This document shows, one piece after another, positions 30,974-40,882 of a stretch of DNA of 64,000 nt. The notes below the pieces were generated by a model that saw only the letters and a list, made by a program, of their open reading frames with translations, did not search any database and was not told the DNA's origin. The position numbers and the translations under genes were made by a program. Source of the DNA: a virus; IMG/VR virus record IMGVR_UViG_3300031823_000001, positions 62,001 through 126,000 of that record. One strand, given 5' to 3'. How positions within the stretch are numbered: position 1 is the stretch's first letter; every line of letters begins with the position of its first letter.

Positions 30974-33900
30974 CGAACTCTTTCGCCACTCCGGGCGCGT
31001 TCGCGATCCCCTCCACCGCGCCCGTCTACATCGACGGCATCCCGGCTGGCTCGGTCACCCCGGCGTCGTCGTCGGCCCAGTCGCAGCAGCGGTTCTGGTC
31101 CAGCCAGCCGCGCTACGCCGGGGACCAGACCGCCGAGGAGCTGGTCATCTCCCTCGGCCAGCCCCGGTACGTCAACTACGTCGCGTGCGAGCTGCCCCAT
31201 TTCCCGCACGCGGCCTACTTCTGGTGGTGGGACGGGGCGCAGTGGCAGTACCTGACCACCGCCAGCGGCATGCAGCTCATGATCATCACCAGCGGCTCGG
31301 TCCCCGCCCTGGTGGAGAACGCCGCTGCCCTGGGCGCCGGGATGAACCCCTACCACTACGGCGCGGGCCACTGGGTGAAGCACGACGAGCTGATCGTCCC
31401 GGTGACCACCTCCAAGATCCTCGTCCACCTCCAGCGGCCTGCCTCCCAGGCGGGCCAGCAGGTGCCCTGCGACCCCCACGGCCAGCCGGTGCCCTACCCG
31501 CTCGGCTGCCGGAACTTCGACCTCGGCTGCCGCGTCACCCAGCGGTCCCACGTGCCGCCCACGCTGCGGGACCCGGTGACGCTCAGCCAACGGCAGCCGT
31601 TCACGACCTCCTCCGACGTGAACGGCTCTGCGGTGCAGGTGGCGGTCCGGGAGAACCGGGCCGCCGACCTGCTCCAGGGCGGCACCTGGCGTTCCGCGCC
31701 GCAGCCCACCGCCGACTCGGTGGTGAACCTCTACATCGACGGCCGTGACGCAGACGGCAGCCCGCAGCTCGTCAGTGCCTTCAACCTCCAGCCGGTGACC
31801 TCCGGCGTCCGGTACAACCTCTACTACTCCGCCGACCCGCCCCCGGCCACGGCGACTTTCAGCGCGCTCGACGACCCGATCTCCTCCGGGCTGCTCAGCC
31901 CCGGCGGCTCCCAGTTCCCCGCGACCACCGGGCAGGGCATCTCCTTCGGGCAGGCGCCTGGGTGGCTCGACCTGTCCAACCAGGCGGCCGGGACGAACTC
32001 CTCCAGTCCCTGGTGGTGCGGGATCGAGGTCATGCCGCAGTTCAGCTCCGACGACGCCGGCACTTACGTCGTCGTGGACGGCGGGTCGTTCCAGCTTTCC
32101 TTCTCCGACGGAACCTGGCAGGTGACCGTCCCCGACCCGGACAGCCCCCAGGCAGTCCCGTCGGGCGGGGTGCTCGGCCAGTGGCAGTTCAGCTTCAGCC
32201 GGGGCGACCGCCTCCAGTTCTGCCACGGCTACGACGGGAACTACCTGTTCGCGTGGAGCCCGCAGGGCGGCCTGTGCCAGTCGGGGGCCACCTCCCCGCC
32301 GCCGTCCCCGGCGTTCCGCTTCGGCGCGCTCCGGTACATCGACCCGTCCGAGCAGGTCCTGGCCGGGAACTACATCCTGACCTGCTTCATCCTCAAGCAG
32401 GCGCTGGCCGACCTGTCCGACGGCATCCCGGGCGACTTCACGAGCTTCGCCGCCGGGGCCTCCGCGTACTGCACCGCGCCCGCCGGGGCACCCTCGACCA
32501 ACAACGCGGTCGCCCGGTTCCACCCCCAGTGGGTGCTCGGCAATGTCTGCCCGTGGGGTTTCGTGGGCGGTCCCGGGTCGTCGTTCGCGGCCTGCAACTG
32601 GGTCCAGGTCCCGCGCACCTACGTCCTGGCAGCCGGGTACGCCGAATTTGACGCGACCCTGGCAAGCTGCTGGAAGTTCGAGTTCACCTCCCTCCAGGCG
32701 GAGAACTACGACTACCTGGTGCCCGGTCCCCTGGACGGGCAGTACTTCCCGCCGCAGGCACAGCCGGCAGCCGCCCAGCAGAACCCGACCACCCCGGCGC
32801 AGCTCGACACCGGGCTGACCGTCGGCACTTCGATGGCGGCGGCTTTCCGGCTCGGCGACGCACCGCCGTCGTGGGCCGCTTCCCCGTCGCCCGGTACCGT
32901 GCTGGGCACCGAAGCGCTGTACGGCACCGACCCGCTCGCGGCGGCCCGCATGCAGCAGCAGGGCGGCGCACTGTACGGCTTCCAGCAGTGGCAGCCCGCC
33001 CAGGTGATCCCCGCCGGCTCCGGTCCGAGCGCCTACCAGCAGCAGAGCGTCCCGGTCAGCGGCCGGATCGCCTACTTCGTCGCCGTCTCCTCCGTCGCCA
33101 TGTACGCGATCGACTACACCCAGGCCGACGACACCCCGCAGTACCAGGAGACCTTCGCCACTCTCGACAACGTGGACGTCTCCAGCTTCGCGTTCGGCGG
33201 GTGGGACCTCCAGCCGGGCACCGGCCTGTTCACTCCGAGCAACCTGTCCCCGGCGGGCGCGACCGCGCAGAGCGTCGTGCTCAGCTCCACGCACCAGGTC
33301 ACCGGGCTCCAGTTCGCCACCGTCCAGTCCAACCCGGTCCAGCTCCTGGACGACTCGGACTTCGCCCAGGACGGCTTCCCGAGCTGGGGTCCCGTCGGCG
33401 ACGCCGTGCCCCTGGCGCCTTCCCCGCAGGAGTCCCAGCTCGGCATCATGGTCCAGGTGGCCCGGGGCGGCGCCCCGTCTGTCACCACTGCCTACGCCCC
33501 GGGGAGCTGGGAATACCTGGAGTCCACGTACGCCTCCTGGCAGCTCCTGGAGGCTGGGGTGCCCGCGTGGATCGACCTCGGGCTGCCGGCTGCCTCGTCG
33601 TCCTTCGGCGGCATCGGCTACACCGGAACCCCGGTGGCCACCTCGCCCGGCGGGCGCCTGTACACCGCCGCCCGGGTGTTCTCCCCGGTCGCCCTCACCG
33701 CGCCGCTGTACCTCCAGCTCCTGGACGGGGCGACCGGCACCGTCATCGCCGAGGCGGAGCAGGCAGTGGCGGGCGGGGCGGTTACCGAGTGGTTCGCGGG
33801 CTTCACCGTAGGCCAGTACACCGCCTCGACCAACACCTGGACCGACGTCGCCGGCGATTACGCCGCCTGGAGCGACACCGAGGGGCTGACCTGGAGCCAG

Positions 33901-35424
33901 GTCGATACCACCGTCGCGCCGCTGGGCGTCACCGTCACCGCCCAGGTGATCCAGAAGACGTCCACCGCCGACACCTGGGACGTGGACAACGTCAGCGTGT
34001 TCGACGACGCGATCACCTGGCAGTTCAGCAACGACGGCGGCGCGAGCTGGTACGACTCCTACGACATCCGCAACAACCCCTCCGGGGCGCTCGTCTTCCC
34101 CGCCCCGGCCCAGGGGCAGGGCAACCAGCTCATGTGGCGGGTGACCGGGTACCGGCCCGGTCTGGTGGTCTCCGGCCTGACGGTGCGCCCCTGGTACCAG
34201 ACCTGGCCGCGCGGCATCCCCCCGAAGCCCGCCGGGGTCGGCCACGGGCCAAACATGTCGCCTGCCGACCAGTACACCACCGTCGAGGACGACCCCCGCT
34301 GGGCGATGAGCAGCGGCCCGGTCCCGGACGACTGGTACTTCGCCGTGCGGCAGATCCTCGGGGTGTCGGTCGCGCCGAACAACTTCCCCGCCGGGCTGCC
34401 CGTCCCGGCTACGGCCGAGATCGGCGCCGGCTTCGCCTGGGAGCCCGAGCCCCCCGTGGTGCTCCCGCAGACGTGGACCGACATCTACACGGACACCTAC
34501 ACCGACTCCTACGCCCTGGCCGACGGCGGCGACGTCTACACCGACACGTACTGCGACGTCTACGGGATCAACAACCCGGTCGTCACCGGCACCGAGCGGA
34601 CCGGGGCGGCTGCCTTCTCCGCCAGCGCCACCGCCAGCGCCACGGCGGTCCGCATCGCAGCCCAGGCCTGCGTTCTCGGGACGGACCTCGGGGCGGTCGC
34701 CGCCTCCGACTCCTCGGTTTCCGCCTGGATCTCCGGCACCGGCCAGCCGGTCCTGGCGCGGCGCATCGCCCTGGGCAACCAGATCCCGGCCAGCCTCGCC
34801 GCGTCCGACGCGGCCGGGGACGCCGGGGTCCGCAGGGTGCTGTTCGACGTCCGGCCGGACGCCACCACCACCCCGGCCCAGCTCACGGCGTTCCTGGCGA
34901 GCTGCCAGGCAGGCGGCCTGGAAGCGTCTGTCTCCATCTGGGCGGGCGCGGACACCGCATTCGCCAACCCGTCGGACTGGCTGGCGCTGCTGCCCGCCTA
35001 CGTCAGCGCGGTGCGGGTCAACGGCTACCAGCATGTCCTGGCCGTCTCGAACGCGGCGATGACCAGCGGGTGGCTGAGCACCTGGTACCCGGGCGACGCC
35101 CTGGTGGACGTCATCGCGCCGACGTTCTGGTGCAGCGGCCCGGCGCCGGGGTCAGGCGCTCCCACCCTGGCCGGGGCCGCCGCGTTCGCGGACGCGCACG
35201 GCATGCCGTTCGGCCTGAGCAGCTTCGGGGCCGACCACGTGGCCCACAGCGCGAAGCAGTGCGAGGCGTTCACCGCCTACGTGCAGAAGTTCTTCACCGC
35301 CCGGAAGCAGCAGGCGAAGCCGTGCTCGGACCTGTTCTGGCTGGGCACCGGGAACTACTCCGTCCTCACCGCGCCGTCCGGGGTGCTGGCGGCGTGGCAG
35401 GCCATGGCCGCAGCGCTCGACTGA
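30970..35424 (+). CDS. large tail/fibre protein with glycosidase-like C-terminus
   Basis: The 1,484-residue protein is the largest in the virion module. The N-terminal half has several beta-sandwich segments of LamG/carbohydrate-binding type (WWCGIEVMPQFSSDDAGTYV, about 345-364; repeated later). The middle has a threonine/tyrosine-aspartate run (TDIYTDTYTDSYALADGG, about 1174-1191). The last 200 residues resemble a TIM-barrel glycoside hydrolase: VRRVLFDVRPDATTTPAQLT, VDVIAPTFWCSGP, HGMPFGLSSFGAD. It may bind and degrade a surface glycan. Exact enzyme family is not certain. Confidence 0.6.
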   Translation: MTNSFATPGAFAIPSTAPVYIDGIPAGSVTPASSSAQSQQRFWSSQPRYAGDQTAEELVISLGQPRYVNYVACELPHFPHAAYFWWWDGAQWQYLTTASGMQLMIITSGSVPALVENAAALGAGMNPYHYGAGHWVKHDELIVPVTTSKILVHLQRPASQAGQQVPCDPHGQPVPYPLGCRNFDLGCRVTQRSHVPPTLRDPVTLSQRQPFTTSSDVNGSAVQVAVRENRAADLLQGGTWRSAPQPTADSVVNLYIDGRDADGSPQLVSAFNLQPVTSGVRYNLYYSADPPPATATFSALDDPISSGLLSPGGSQFPATTGQGISFGQAPGWLDLSNQAAGTNSSSPWWCGIEVMPQFSSDDAGTYVVVDGGSFQLSFSDGTWQVTVPDPDSPQAVPSGGVLGQWQFSFSRGDRLQFCHGYDGNYLFAWSPQGGLCQSGATSPPPSPAFRFGALRYIDPSEQVLAGNYILTCFILKQALADLSDGIPGDFTSFAAGASAYCTAPAGAPSTNNAVARFHPQWVLGNVCPWGFVGGPGSSFAACNWVQVPRTYVLAAGYAEFDATLASCWKFEFTSLQAENYDYLVPGPLDGQYFPPQAQPAAAQQNPTTPAQLDTGLTVGTSMAAAFRLGDAPPSWAASPSPGTVLGTEALYGTDPLAAARMQQQGGALYGFQQWQPAQVIPAGSGPSAYQQQSVPVSGRIAYFVAVSSVAMYAIDYTQADDTPQYQETFATLDNVDVSSFAFGGWDLQPGTGLFTPSNLSPAGATAQSVVLSSTHQVTGLQFATVQSNPVQLLDDSDFAQDGFPSWGPVGDAVPLAPSPQESQLGIMVQVARGGAPSVTTAYAPGSWEYLESTYASWQLLEAGVPAWIDLGLPAASSSFGGIGYTGTPVATSPGGRLYTAARVFSPVALTAPLYLQLLDGATGTVIAEAEQAVAGGAVTEWFAGFTVGQYTASTNTWTDVAGDYAAWSDTEGLTWSQVDTTVAPLGVTVTAQVIQKTSTADTWDVDNVSVFDDAITWQFSNDGGASWYDSYDIRNNPSGALVFPAPAQGQGNQLMWRVTGYRPGLVVSGLTVRPWYQTWPRGIPPKPAGVGHGPNMSPADQYTTVEDDPRWAMSSGPVPDDWYFAVRQILGVSVAPNNFPAGLPVPATAEIGAGFAWEPEPPVVLPQTWTDIYTDTYTDSYALADGGDVYTDTYCDVYGINNPVVTGTERTGAAAFSASATASATAVRIAAQACVLGTDLGAVAASDSSVSAWISGTGQPVLARRIALGNQIPASLAASDAAGDAGVRRVLFDVRPDATTTPAQLTAFLASCQAGGLEASVSIWAGADTAFANPSDWLALLPAYVSAVRVNGYQHVLAVSNAAMTSGWLSTWYPGDALVDVIAPTFWCSGPAPGSGAPTLAGAAAFADAHGMPFGLSSFGADHVAHSAKQCEAFTAYVQKFFTARKQQAKPCSDLFWLGTGNYSVLTAPSGVLAAWQAMAAALD

Positions 35425-35434
35425 GGAGGATGAC

Positions 35435-37036
35435 GTGAGAGCCCACTACCGAGCGCCGGTCACCAGCACCACGGGGCTGTACCTGGCCGGGACTGCCGTC
35501 ACGGTACTTGAAAACGGCACTACCACCCCGGTCGGGCTGCCGCTCTACGTGGACGGCACCACCTCCGACCTGCTGTCCAACCCGTTCATCACCCAGGACG
35601 GGACCATCAACTTCTACATGGACTCTCCGCAGCGGGTGGACATCCAGATCGCTCCGCCGGGCGAGTCGTCGGTGATCATCCCGGATATCGACGTCCAGGT
35701 CTCCTCCCTCACCACGGTCAGCCTGGTGTTCACGGGCACCGGCACCCAGTCCACCGCTGTCGGCAACGACTCGGCCGCCGCCGGGAACCAGGGGGCCGCC
35801 TTCGGCGACTCGTCGTCTGCCGGGGGAGCTTCGTCCCTGGCGGCCGGCCAGGCCGCCTCCGCCTCCGGGTCTTCTTCCACGGCAGTCGGCCAGCAGGCGG
35901 TCGTCGCCGGCAGCTCGTCTGTCGCCGTCGGCCAGCGGTCGGCCGCCTCCGGCCAGCAGGCGACCGCCCTGGGCACCGCCGCGAGCGCGGCGGCGAACAA
36001 CTCCGTCGCCGTCGGCGGCAGCGCCACCGCCGGAGGGACCGGCGCGGTCGCCCTTGGGCAGGGAGCCAGCGCCTCAGGGACCAACTCCGTCGCGATCGGC
36101 CAGGGGGCCAGCGCCAGCGGGAACAACCAGGTCGTGCTCGGGGGCGCCTCCTCCGAGGTCGTGATCCCGGGCACCCTGTCGGCGCCGGGCGCCATCGCGT
36201 TCTACGGGATCTTCGGCAGCGGATCGGGCGGAGCCGTCACCCTGGACGGCACAACCTCCTACTCCGGGCTGACCCTCGCCGGGTCCGTGTACACGATGAC
36301 CGAGGTCTTCCTGGAGGCCGCGCCGTCGTCCCTGACGGTCAACTCCGGGGTGACCCTCAACACCGCCGGGCTGCCCCTCCAGGTCAACGGGCCGCTGGTC
36401 AACAACGGGACGATCTCCAACAACGGCGGCCCGGCGTCGGGCTCTTCGGCGGGCGCGCTCGCCGGGAAACTGCTGTACGGGGCGTTCACCGGGGCGGCGG
36501 CAGGTACCGGGGCGGGCGCGGCAGCCGGGGCCTCGCCGGCCACTGCGGCCGGCGCGGGCGGCAACGGCGGCAGCAGCCCGGCCGAGGGATCGGGCGGCAG
36601 CGGCGGGACGGTGACGTCCTCCTCGGGCACCGTCCCCTGGCGCAGTCCTTACGCTGTCCTTACGGGTATAGCCGCCCTCGCCGGTCTCGCCGCCGCGCTT
36701 TGCGGCGGGGCCGGGGGAGGGTCGGGGTCCGGTGACGGGGCTAACCCGGGCGGGGCCGGAGGGGCAGGCGGCGGCGTTGTCGCCGTCTTCGCGCGATCTG
36801 TCGTCAACAACGGCGTGATCTCGGCAAACGGGGGTGCCGGGGCCACCCCGATCGCCGGGAACTGCGGCGGCGGCGGAGGAGGCGGCGGCGGGACCGTGGT
36901 CACCGTCACGGTCACTCCGGTCAGCGGCGGCGGGTCGGCCACCGCGTCGGCGGGTACCGCCGGAGGCGGCCACGGGACGGGATCGGCAGGGACAAACGGA
37001 TCTTCCGGGCAGGTTATCCAGCAGCTTGCGGCGTGA
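35435..37036 (+). CDS. tail fibre with YadA-head-like repeats and Gly-rich tip
   Basis: The 533-residue protein starts at GTG behind GAGGATGAC. After an N-terminal attachment domain (about 1-95) come about ten 14-residue repeats of the form NSVAIGQGASASG (about 100-240), the left-handed beta-roll of YadA-type trimeric adhesins. The C-terminal third is very glycine-rich (GGNGGSS, GGGGGGGG runs), as in phage fibre tips. A receptor-binding trimer is likely. A terminator lies 65 bases after the stop. Confidence 0.72.
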   Translation: MRAHYRAPVTSTTGLYLAGTAVTVLENGTTTPVGLPLYVDGTTSDLLSNPFITQDGTINFYMDSPQRVDIQIAPPGESSVIIPDIDVQVSSLTTVSLVFTGTGTQSTAVGNDSAAAGNQGAAFGDSSSAGGASSLAAGQAASASGSSSTAVGQQAVVAGSSSVAVGQRSAASGQQATALGTAASAAANNSVAVGGSATAGGTGAVALGQGASASGTNSVAIGQGASASGNNQVVLGGASSEVVIPGTLSAPGAIAFYGIFGSGSGGAVTLDGTTSYSGLTLAGSVYTMTEVFLEAAPSSLTVNSGVTLNTAGLPLQVNGPLVNNGTISNNGGPASGSSAGALAGKLLYGAFTGAAAGTGAGAAAGASPATAAGAGGNGGSSPAEGSGGSGGTVTSSSGTVPWRSPYAVLTGIAALAGLAAALCGGAGGGSGSGDGANPGGAGGAGGGVVAVFARSVVNNGVISANGGAGATPIAGNCGGGGGGGGGTVVTVTVTPVSGGGSATASAGTAGGGHGTGSAGTNGSSGQVIQQLAA

Positions 37037-37100
37037 CGCAACTGGATTTCTTGCACGTGCGCCCTGTATTGTCTGTTCCGAGGAATCGCGCAAGCGCTGA

Positions 37101-37136
37101 AGAGCCCCCTCAGGCGACCAGAGGGGGCTCTTGCTT
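37101..37136. terminator. bidirectional terminator
   Basis: AGAGCCCCCTC and GAGGGGGCTCT pair over 11 bp with a 9-base loop, followed by TTGCTTTTT. It separates the convergent fibre and helicase genes. Confidence 0.85.
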
Positions 37137-37146
37137 TTTGCGGTGA

Positions 37147-39180
37147 CTAGCGGGACTTGCCGAGGAAATCGGCTGCCTCCTTCGGGTCGGTGGTGCGGGT
37201 CGCCGGCGGGAGCGCCTCCATGATCCGGCGGCCGTAGGCCTTGCTGTTCAGCCGGGGGTCCAGGATGGCGACTACGCCCTTGTCCTCTACGTGGCGGATC
37301 AGGCGGCCGAACGCCTGGGTGAGGACCAGGGTCATCTCCGGGACGGCCAGGTGGTCGAAGCCGGCCCGCTCGCTGTGGTAGCGCCGGACCAGCACCTCCT
37401 CGCGTGCCTTGTGCACCAGGTCGGTCGGCGGGGTGAACGGGAGCTTGTCGAGGACCACCAGCCGCAGCGCGCTGCCCTGGATGTCCACGCCCTCGAAGAA
37501 CGTGCGGAGGGCGAACAGGACCGCGTGCCCGTCCTCCTTCATGAGGCGGACCAGCTCGCCGGGCGTGGAGTCGCCCTGCTTCATGACCAGCAGCCCCTGG
37601 TCGCGGAAGTCGTCGGCGAGCACCTGGTAGGCCTCGTTCATCGCGTTCCTTGAGGTGAATAGCAGCAGCGCCCCGCCGCCGGACGCGTTGACCAGGTACT
37701 TAGTCGCTCCCTGCGAGTAGGCCCGCCACGCGACCATCGTCTTCTGGAGCGGCTCCGGCTTGCCCTTCTCCGGGGTGAACAGCACCGCCTGGGCGGGGTA
37801 GTCGAACGGCGATCCGGCGTCGAACTCCCGGGCCTCGCCCTTGTCCAGGCCCACGGTCTCCTCCATGAAGGAGAAGCTCTTCCCTGTGGCGAGGGTGGCA
37901 GACATCAGGACGGTGGGGATGGAGTCCCACAGCACCTTGCGCAGGAACGGGCCGACATCGACGGGGGCGGAGCACAGGAGGACGCGCTCGCGGCGCTCCC
38001 CCCGGAATGTCTTGATCTCCAGCTCGGCCCAGCGCACCGTCTCGCCCTCAGGGCTGGTGGTGTAGGCCCGGATGCGGTCCAGCATGTTCGCCGAGCGGCG
38101 CAGCATCCGGGTCTTGGCCGTCTTCTGGCGGTCGTCGAAGGGGCGCTTGGAGCCGACCTCCTCCCGCGCCGCCCAGATAGCCTGGGAGAGGGCGATGAAG
38201 TAGGGGCCGAGGTCATCGATCAGCATCTTCTGCGACAGGGCCATCGGGTCGGCCTGTCCCCGGTTCTTGTCCTTGACCCAGGTGCGGTAGGCGACAGTGA
38301 GGTGGTTCCACAGGGAGTCGGCGGCCTGCTTGACCTCTAGGGCCAGGGCGTGCTCCAGGTTCTCGCGCTGCATGTACGCGCCCATGTCCTTAGCCAGGTT
38401 GACGAGGCTGCCCTGGCCGATCGTGTCCTCGATCGCGCTCCGGGTGACCTCGGGGAGGGTGTGCCCTTCGTCGATGACGACGCGACCGATCTCGCCGAGG
38501 AGCTGCACGTTGCCCTCGGAGATGTCGCGGAGGGCGAGGTCCCGCAGGAGGTAGGCGGTGTTGGTGATCACGATGTTCGCGTCGGCGGCCTTCGCCTTCG
38601 CGCGCTCGGCGATGCAGACGTCCCCGAACGGGCAGTTCTTCTTGCCCGGGCACTCGTCGCTGGAGATGGAGAACGGCCGCCATTCCTCGTCGGGCAGAAG
38701 CGGGAAGTCCTCCCGGTCGGTGACGCGCAGTTCCCGGACGGCCTCGGGGGTGCTCAGCTCCTGCACCCGCGCGATGACTTCAGCCTGGCGCGTGGTGGGG
38801 GCGGTGACCTGCTCCATCTGGAGGTGGCACGGGTAGTTGGCCCGGCCCTTGATGACGGCCCAGGTGAAGGGGACCCCCAGGTACTTCTCCAGGAACGGCA
38901 GGTCCTTGCCCGCGTACTGTGACTGGAGTGCCTTGGTGGCCGTGGCGACGATGGTGCGCTCACCTGAGAGGATGTGGGCGATCAGGGCGGCGAGGGACTT
39001 GCCGGTGCCGGTGCCCGCCTGGCAGAGCCCGTGGCCGCCGTCCGCGATGACCGTCTCGATCTCGGCGGCGAGGGCCTCCTGGTGCGCCCGGCAGGTGTAC
39101 CCGGGCAGGTTCGCGGCGAGGACCTCCTGGGCCTCGGCGAACGTCGTGGGGACCTTCACGGTCTCGGTCGTCTCCGTCAT
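37147..39180 (-). CDS. DinG/XPD-like helicase
   Basis: The 677-residue SF2 helicase has Walker A in QAGTGTGKSLAAL (about 44-56), four cysteines for an iron-sulphur cluster (C near 110, and CPGKKNCPFGDVC about 178-190), the DEGHTLPE box (about 232) and motif VI QAFGRLIRH near the C-terminus. Relatives unwind DNA or DNA/RNA hybrids in repair. ATG 39180 is chosen because AGGAGGAAGATC precedes it. The promoter motif at 39234-39255 points to it. Confidence 0.88.
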   Translation of the reverse strand: MTETTETVKVPTTFAEAQEVLAANLPGYTCRAHQEALAAEIETVIADGGHGLCQAGTGTGKSLAALIAHILSGERTIVATATKALQSQYAGKDLPFLEKYLGVPFTWAVIKGRANYPCHLQMEQVTAPTTRQAEVIARVQELSTPEAVRELRVTDREDFPLLPDEEWRPFSISSDECPGKKNCPFGDVCIAERAKAKAADANIVITNTAYLLRDLALRDISEGNVQLLGEIGRVVIDEGHTLPEVTRSAIEDTIGQGSLVNLAKDMGAYMQRENLEHALALEVKQAADSLWNHLTVAYRTWVKDKNRGQADPMALSQKMLIDDLGPYFIALSQAIWAAREEVGSKRPFDDRQKTAKTRMLRRSANMLDRIRAYTTSPEGETVRWAELEIKTFRGERRERVLLCSAPVDVGPFLRKVLWDSIPTVLMSATLATGKSFSFMEETVGLDKGEAREFDAGSPFDYPAQAVLFTPEKGKPEPLQKTMVAWRAYSQGATKYLVNASGGGALLLFTSRNAMNEAYQVLADDFRDQGLLVMKQGDSTPGELVRLMKEDGHAVLFALRTFFEGVDIQGSALRLVVLDKLPFTPPTDLVHKAREEVLVRRYHSERAGFDHLAVPEMTLVLTQAFGRLIRHVEDKGVVAILDPRLNSKAYGRRIMEALPPATRTTDPKEAADFLGKSR

Positions 39181-39233
39181 GATCTTCCTCCTGGCTCTCA
39201 GGGACACCCCCGGAAGGGCTACAGCCCTATCCT

Positions 39234-39255
39234 ATTATCAAGAAGTCCTGTATTA
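39234..39255 (-). promoter_or_regulatory. TACAG-TTTTCTTGATAA-type promoter motif
   Basis: Minus strand reads TAATACAGGACTTCTTGATAAT, 53 bases upstream of the DinG-like start. GATAAT is the likely -10. Confidence 0.6.
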
Positions 39256-39282
39256 CAACCAGTATATCGGGGCACAGTCCGG

Positions 39283-39288
39283 TATTCT
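39283..39288 (+). promoter_or_regulatory. -10 box TATTCT, leaderless start
   Basis: TATTCT ends six bases before the ATG at 39295; no ribosome-binding site is present, so the SNF2-like gene is probably leaderless. Confidence 0.4.
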
Positions 39289-39294
39289 CGGAAT

Positions 39295-40881
39295 ATGCCT
39301 GCACAGGGAGAGCCGCACCCGGAGTGGCCCCCGGGCATCCTTTTCAAGCCCACCTACGACATCGACTGGCAGTACGACTTCATCGCCAAGATGTTCCTCA
39401 TGGGGCGCGCCGTGGTCGCCGCCGATATGGGGCTCGGCAAGTCGGTGATGGCGCTCGGCGCCGCCGCAGTCGCGTTCGAGTACGAGCAGACAGACCTCGT
39501 GCTGGTCGTGTGCGAGAAGAACAAGCTGTCGGAGTGGGTGCGGGACCTCGGCCGGTTCACCCGGCTGTCGGCCGCTCTCTACTACGGGCCGAGGCCGAGG
39601 CGCAGGAAGCTCCTCGACGGGGAACTCCCGCAGGTCCTGGTCACCACCTACGAGACGGCCCGGACCGACAGCGCGGTCTTCCCGCCAAAAAAGAGCCGCT
39701 CCCGGACGCTCACCCCTGGCCCGCTGCTGGAGGCCATGGCGGGCAAGCGGGTCATGCTGGTCTACGACGAAGTGACCAAGATCGGCCACGGCCGGTCCTC
39801 CAACCTCTACAAGGCCCACAAGTGGCTGGAGGAGCAGCTCCGCGCGGCCTGCAAAGAGACTCGCGTCCTCGGCCTGACGGGCACCCCCATGGATACCGAC
39901 CTCGACGGGGTGCTCAACGAGATGCGGGTGGTGGTGCCGCGCGCCATGCCGACGATCAAGGAGTACGAGGAGCGGGTAGTGCGCAGCCGGGACATCTACG
40001 GCCGCCCTCTGTACCGGCCCGAGGGGAAGGAGTGGTTCCGGGCGCGGTGCGAGCCCCACATCCTGCGCAAGCGCAAGAGCGACCCTGACGTCCGCGAGCA
40101 GTTCCCGCCGCTGCTGGAAGAATTCCGCCGCCTCCAGATGCACGACGACCAGTACAGGCTCTACCGGATGCTGGAGGACCTGGCCTGGGACGAGAAGGGG
40201 AGCAAGCTCGACGCCCCCGCCGGGCTCCAGCTCGCCCTGCGCCTGGTAGCCGGGGACCCGCTCGCCCTCCTGGAAGCGGCCCGCAACGGGGAGTCGGAGT
40301 TCCTGGCGATGCTCGCCGAGGAGCTGGGGGAGGACCTGGAGCGGTGCTCGTCGGCCAAGGCTGAGGAGCTGGTCTCGATGTCTGACATCGTGACGTCCGG
40401 CGGCGGAAAGCTGATGGTCTTCACCTGGTTCGCGCACACCGTGATGCCCGTGTTGCAGCGCAGGCTCGGCGACCGCCAGGTGTTCACCTACCACGGCGGC
40501 ATGACGTCGGCTGAGCAGGACCGCCAGCTCGCCCTGTTCGAGGCCTGCGGGGGCGGCGCCGTCCTGCTGGCCAGCGACGCCGCGAAGCGGGGCATCAACG
40601 TCCCCTTCGTGGACGTCATCGCCGAGTACGAGCCGGCCTCCAAGCATTCCGACCGGGTGCAGCGCGCCAACCGGGGCCACCGGCTGGGGAGAGTCAACCC
40701 GCTGACCTTCGTCACCTTCGTCCTCGAATCGACGATCGAGTCCACCTCCAGCATCAGCAGCGTCCTGGGGCGCAACGCCGACCAGGACTTCCTGCTGCGC
40801 GACGACGAGGCCGATGGCTACACTACGGCCGACGACCGGCGCGAGCTGTACGCGCAGGCGCGGCCGAGGAAGGCGGGTTAA
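39295..40881 (+). CDS. SNF2-like helicase/ATPase
   Basis: The 528-residue SF2 protein has Walker A VVAADMGLGKSVMALG (about 41-56), a DEVTK Walker B (about 157), motif III GLTGTPMDTD (about 193-202), and a C-terminal helicase lobe (VFTYHGGMTSAEQDRQLALF, about 396-415; VQRANRGHRLGR, about 457-468). Phage SNF2 proteins help recombination or repair. It is divergent from the DinG-like gene. The start is ATG 39295. Confidence 0.87.
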   Translation: MPAQGEPHPEWPPGILFKPTYDIDWQYDFIAKMFLMGRAVVAADMGLGKSVMALGAAAVAFEYEQTDLVLVVCEKNKLSEWVRDLGRFTRLSAALYYGPRPRRRKLLDGELPQVLVTTYETARTDSAVFPPKKSRSRTLTPGPLLEAMAGKRVMLVYDEVTKIGHGRSSNLYKAHKWLEEQLRAACKETRVLGLTGTPMDTDLDGVLNEMRVVVPRAMPTIKEYEERVVRSRDIYGRPLYRPEGKEWFRARCEPHILRKRKSDPDVREQFPPLLEEFRRLQMHDDQYRLYRMLEDLAWDEKGSKLDAPAGLQLALRLVAGDPLALLEAARNGESEFLAMLAEELGEDLERCSSAKAEELVSMSDIVTSGGGKLMVFTWFAHTVMPVLQRRLGDRQVFTYHGGMTSAEQDRQLALFEACGGGAVLLASDAAKRGINVPFVDVIAEYEPASKHSDRVQRANRGHRLGRVNPLTFVTFVLESTIESTSSISSVLGRNADQDFLLRDDEADGYTTADDRRELYAQARPRKAG

Positions 40882-40882
40882 C

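Noticed and set aside
30934-35034. 1,366-residue minus-strand open frame opposite the giant tail protein
   Set aside because: It is the antisense shadow of a clearly conserved-looking virion gene in GC-rich DNA.
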